From: Mesorhizobium sp.
GTDB taxonomy: Bacteria > Pseudomonadota > Alphaproteobacteria > Rhizobiales > Rhizobiaceae
Reading direction: 5' to 3'
Assembly: GCA_004963905.1 (NCBI GenBank)
Contig: SUGL01000029.1
Location: 1-64,000 of the forward strand
DNA: 64,000 nucleotides
The notes under the pieces were generated by a model. That model did no database searches and was not told the DNA's origin. It saw only the letters and a list, made by a program, of their open reading frames with translations. Positions 61,389 to 64,000 of the stretch are shown piece by piece; within the stretch, counting starts at the first letter, position 1; every line of letters starts with the position of its first letter. The position numbers were made by a program, and so were the translations under genes.

Positions 61389-61967
61389 TCAACGTTCCAG
61401 CCGCATCACATGCCGGCGAGTGCCTGCAGTGCCAACCTCTTTGAAGCCGCGGGCTGCGAACATTTCGCGAAATCCCATGAAGCGATAGCTCGGGGCAGCC
61501 TCGTCGACAGGATAGGCCTCGACCACGCGCGCGCCTTTGGCGAAGGCGTGCTCGATGGCTGCGTCAAGCAAGGATGAAGCCAAGCCGCTGCCGCGCAAAA
61601 CCCTTGGGACATAGAAGCAGACGATCGACCAGACGCCTGTCTCGCTGTCATCCTGCTGCTTTGACAGTTTTCGATAGGTTTCGCGCGGCGCAACCGAGCA
61701 CCAGCCGACCACCTTGCCGTCGAGTTCGGCGACGATACCGACTGGCGTACCGGCATCGATCAGCGCCATCATCATGCGCTTCTTCTCGTCGTTTTCAACG
61801 TGCTCGCGTGTGGAGTGGCGCCAGGCCATGCACCAGCAGTATTTCGGCGCGCCAGGCTGCTCGAACAGCTCTTCGAAACGGCCGCGCGTTTCCCGCGTCA
61901 CCTCGATGAAGCGGATGGAGGCGAGGTCAAGTTTTTCGGGCTGCGAGCCGTTCGAGCTGTTTGGCAT
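61389..61967 (-). CDS. GNAT family N-acetyltransferase
   Basis: A 192-aa GNAT protein of the group starting with a cysteine-containing YCWCMAWR motif (about residues 43-50). The acetyl-CoA-binding motif A is VCFYVPRVLRGSGLASSLLDAAIEHA, followed by VVEAYPVD and YRFMGFREMFAARGF. The substrate is unknown. Its start lies inside the alkD-like gene, 41 bases before that gene's stop, so translation is probably coupled. Confidence 0.9.
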   Translation of the reverse strand: MPNSSNGSQPEKLDLASIRFIEVTRETRGRFEELFEQPGAPKYCWCMAWRHSTREHVENDEKKRMMMALIDAGTPVGIVAELDGKVVGWCSVAPRETYRKLSKQQDDSETGVWSIVCFYVPRVLRGSGLASSLLDAAIEHAFAKGARVVEAYPVDEAAPSYRFMGFREMFAARGFKEVGTAGTRRHVMRLER

Positions 61968-62631
61968 CCGTCAGTTCCTTGACAGCGTCCTTGCCGATCC
62001 AGCGCGTCGTCTTGTCGGACGATGCCGCCAGTTTGTCGGCCAACGCAAGGGCAGGGGCATGCAGCGCCATCGACCGTTTGCCGATCTGCCGCAGCGCCCA
62101 GTTGACCGCCTTGCGAACGAAATTGCGCGGGTCGCCCGCATGCTTCTCGATCAGCGGCAGAAAGGCAAGGAAGGTCGCGTCCGGCTCCTTCTTCAGATGC
62201 ACCGTGCCCCAGGCCAGCATGGCAAAGGCGGTGCGACGGACGAACTCGCGTTCATCCTGGGCGAATTCCTCGATCAGCTCGCGCCAGAACGGTGTTTCGG
62301 CAAACAGGTCGGCGACAGTGTCGACGATCTCCCAGCTGTCGAAGTCGGCGGCCCAGCGCCGGCACTGGCCGATGTCGAGCTTCTTCGGCTCGCCGGTGAA
62401 GGCGGCCATCAGCCGCGCCTCGCGGATGCCGGTGTTCCAGAGAAGCAGCGACCGTTCGTGGTTCTTCTTCAGCTTGCGCGCCAGCGGCCGCAGGTCGGAA
62501 TTGCCGATGCCAAGTGCGGTCGCGGTGTTGATGCCGAACCGCGCCATGCCGGCCAGGTTTTCCTTCGTGCCGATCGAGCGCAAATGGGCGACGATGTCGT
62601 CGGCACTCCAGCTCGGATCGGGCAGGGCCAT
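61927..62631 (-). CDS. DNA alkylation repair protein (AlkD-like HEAT-repeat glycosylase)
   Basis: A 234-aa all-helical HEAT-like repeat protein of the AlkC/AlkD family, glycosylases that remove bulky or positively charged alkyl purines without base flipping. Trp100 and Asp104 (DSWEIVDTVADLF) match the AlkD catalytic Trp-x3-Asp pair. It overlaps the downstream GNAT gene by 41 bases and begins 6 bases after the upstream dehydrogenase gene's stop, so three minus-strand genes form one unit. Confidence 0.9.
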   Translation of the reverse strand: MALPDPSWSADDIVAHLRSIGTKENLAGMARFGINTATALGIGNSDLRPLARKLKKNHERSLLLWNTGIREARLMAAFTGEPKKLDIGQCRRWAADFDSWEIVDTVADLFAETPFWRELIEEFAQDEREFVRRTAFAMLAWGTVHLKKEPDATFLAFLPLIEKHAGDPRNFVRKAVNWALRQIGKRSMALHAPALALADKLAASSDKTTRWIGKDAVKELTDAKQLERLAARKT

Positions 62632-62637
62632 CGTCGC

Positions 62638-63507
62638 CTATTTTTCCAGACGAGCCAGCAGCGAGGACGTGTCCCAGCGCCGGCCGCCCATGTCCTGAAC
62701 GTCCTTGTAGAACTGGTCGATCAGCGCCGTCACCGGCAGCTTGGCGCCGTTGCGGTTGGCCTCGGCCAGGCAGATGCCGAGATCCTTGCGCATCCAGTCG
62801 ACGGCAAAGCCGAAATCATATTTCCCGGCGTTCATCGTCTTGTGACGGTTTTCCATCTGCCAGGAGCCGGCAGCGCCCTTGGAGATCACCTCGATGACCT
62901 TCTCGATATCGAGACCGGCCCTCTTGCCGAAATGGATGCCTTCGGCCAGCCCCTGGACAAGGCCGGCAATGGCGATCTGGTTGATCATCTTGGTGAGCTG
63001 GCCGGCGCCCGCCGGTCCCATCAGCCCGACCATGCGGGCAAAGGCGTCGATGACCGGTTTTGCCTTGTCGAAGGCCGACTGCTCGCCGCCGACCATCACC
63101 GTCAGCACGCCGTTCTCGGCGCCGGCCTGACCGCCCGACACCGGCGCGTCGAGGAAGGAAAAGCCGGCCTTTTCAGCGGCTTCGGCGAGTTCACGCGCCA
63201 CTTCGGCCGAGGCAGTGGTGTTGTCGATGAAGACGGAGCCCTTCTTCATCGCGGCAAAGGCGCCCTTGGCGCCGGTCGTCACCGAGCGCAGATCGTCGTC
63301 ATTGCCAACGCAGGAGAAGACGAAGTCCTTGCCCGCGGCCGCTTCGGCCGGCGTCAGCGCCAGCTCGCCGCCATGCTGGGCGACCCACTGCTCGGCTTTT
63401 GCCGTGGTGCGATTATAGACGGTGACGTCGTGGCCGCCTTTGTTCCTGAGGTGCCCGGCCATCGGATAGCCCATGACGCCAAGACCGAGAAATGCAACCG
63501 ATGCCAT
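62638..63507 (-). CDS. 3-hydroxyisobutyrate dehydrogenase family oxidoreductase
   Basis: A 289-aa beta-hydroxyacid dehydrogenase. The NAD(P)-binding motif GLGVMGYPMA is at 8-17, the substrate motif DAPVSGGQAGAENG at 120-133 and the catalytic Lys173 in GAGQLTKMINQ. Substrates in the family include 3-hydroxyisobutyrate, tartronate semialdehyde and 6-phosphogluconate; the specific one is unknown. The start at 63507 has AAGGCAGG upstream. The AlkD-like gene follows closely. Confidence 0.93.
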   Translation of the reverse strand: MASVAFLGLGVMGYPMAGHLRNKGGHDVTVYNRTTAKAEQWVAQHGGELALTPAEAAAGKDFVFSCVGNDDDLRSVTTGAKGAFAAMKKGSVFIDNTTASAEVARELAEAAEKAGFSFLDAPVSGGQAGAENGVLTVMVGGEQSAFDKAKPVIDAFARMVGLMGPAGAGQLTKMINQIAIAGLVQGLAEGIHFGKRAGLDIEKVIEVISKGAAGSWQMENRHKTMNAGKYDFGFAVDWMRKDLGICLAEANRNGAKLPVTALIDQFYKDVQDMGGRRWDTSSLLARLEK

Positions 63508-63615
63508 AAGCCTGCCTTCCAACAGAGATTCAGTGGCGGAAGGTCTAGGCCATGCGAAAAATTCGTCAAGGCACGCAGAGCCGCATCGACTGGTGCAGGT
63601 GGGCCAGAGCGGTTC

Positions 63616-63664
63616 AGCTTATTTCCGGACGCAAAACCGCTACGCACATTTCCTGGATGGCTCA
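63616..63664. repeat. Diverged palindromic element after the ABC permease gene
   Basis: On the minus strand it reads CCAGGAAATGTGCGTAGCGG then TTTTGCGTCCGGAAAT, a degenerate copy of the elements at 28491 and 53117, starting a few bases after the permease stop at 63671 and in the same relative orientation. Confidence 0.75.
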
Positions 63665-63670
63665 TGCGCT

Positions 63671-64000
63671 TTATCGCTTGAGGTGAATGGTGATCCGGCG
63701 CTCGATCCATTCGACGCCGTGGCGCAGGATCTCGACCAACACCAGATAGACGATCGCCACCCAGATATAGGCCTGGATGTCGAAGGATTTTGCGTAGGCG
63801 AGCTTGGCATTGCCCATCAGGTCGTAGACGGTGATGATGGCGACGATGGCCGAAGCCTTGATCATCAGGATGAGTTCGTTGCCGTAAGGCCGCAACGCCA
63901 CGATGATCGCCTGCGGCATGATGACCTTGCGCAGCGTCTGCAGCCTATGCAGGCCGAGCGATGCGGCGCCTTCCCACTGGCCCCTGGGCACGCTTTCGAT
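63671..64000 (-). CDS. Amino-acid (polar/opine-type) ABC transporter permease, partial
   Basis: The C-terminal 109 residues of a permease cut by the window edge. It shows the EAA-type cytoplasmic loop (GAASLGLHRLQTLRKVIMPQAI) and following helices (MIKASAIVAIITVYDLMG, YIWVAIVYLVLVEILRHGVEWIERR) of the His/Glu/Gln/Arg/opine family (HisMQ-type). It would import an amino acid or opine with a binding protein and ATPase encoded further right. Confidence 0.9.
   Translation of the reverse strand: MESVPRGQWEGAASLGLHRLQTLRKVIMPQAIIVALRPYGNELILMIKASAIVAIITVYDLMGNAKLAYAKSFDIQAYIWVAIVYLVLVEILRHGVEWIERRITIHLKR

Overview
The window is about 64 kb of GC-rich (roughly 63%) chromosome from an alphaproteobacterium of the Rhizobiales, most like Mesorhizobium or another Phyllobacteriaceae. 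Three things point there: the gene order (rpsB-tsf, pyrH-frr-uppS-cdsA-rseP-bamA-lpxD-fabZ-lpxA-lpxI-lpxB, then gltA-gltX-comEC-lexA-moeA-moaC-trpC-trpD-ppiD-like / tpiA-secG-ldt-pyrG), rhizobial families such as EipB/DUF1849 and DUF982, and an alphaproteobacterial LexA box (GTTC-N7-GTTC). Genus is inferred. No rRNA, tRNA, CRISPR array, transposase or replication origin was recognised.

Layout. 1-6712: small housekeeping and envelope genes (phosphotransferase-like kinase, HIT protein, a 54-aa membrane protein, COG3146, glycerophosphodiesterase, RidA, EipB, acyltransferase, DUF4031). 6713-22881: the translation/envelope cluster, from ribosomal protein S2 and EF-Ts through UMP kinase, ribosome recycling factor, undecaprenyl-PP and CDP-diacylglycerol synthesis, site-2 protease and BamA to the lipid A enzymes. 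It is interrupted between tsf and pyrH by a LysR / SnoaL-like / aldo-keto reductase cassette, and dxr is absent between cdsA and rseP. 22962-32918: citrate synthase, GluRS, a frameshifted comEC, autoregulated lexA, molybdopterin genes and trpCD, with a PpiD-like chaperone overlapping trpD. 34952-39613: tpiA, secG, an L,D-transpeptidase and pyrG.

39636-52102 is the accessory part: a DUF1697 protein, an NCS1 permease, a DUF982 protein and, on the minus strand, a compact type I secretion locus. That locus holds a LuxR-type regulator with an eroded receiver, an 88-aa protein, a 1000-aa cysteine-free DUF5801/T1SS-143-type exported protein, a strong intra-operon terminator, a 131-aa protein, an HlyB-like ABC exporter with a degenerate C39 domain, an HlyD adaptor, and the decayed 3' end of a second HlyD gene. 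52103-64000 returns to ordinary genes (dusA, aspartic protease, DUF1289, cobT, a secreted protein, histidine kinase, nuclease, GST, Fe-S uracil-DNA glycosylase-like protein, Lrp, DUF3299, GNAT, AlkD-like, a 3-hydroxyisobutyrate dehydrogenase family enzyme) and ends inside an amino-acid ABC permease.

The most striking non-coding signal is a dispersed family of palindromic elements sharing a core like AAAAGTGNGCAGCGGTTTT. At least nine copies occur, and most begin at or within a few bases of a stop codon, in fixed orientation to the gene they follow. A second device, a GTAGGCA heptamer array with an inverted partner, sits at two convergent gene ends and supplies the stop codon of the plus-strand gene. 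Both look like 3'-end (terminator or mRNA-stability) modules.
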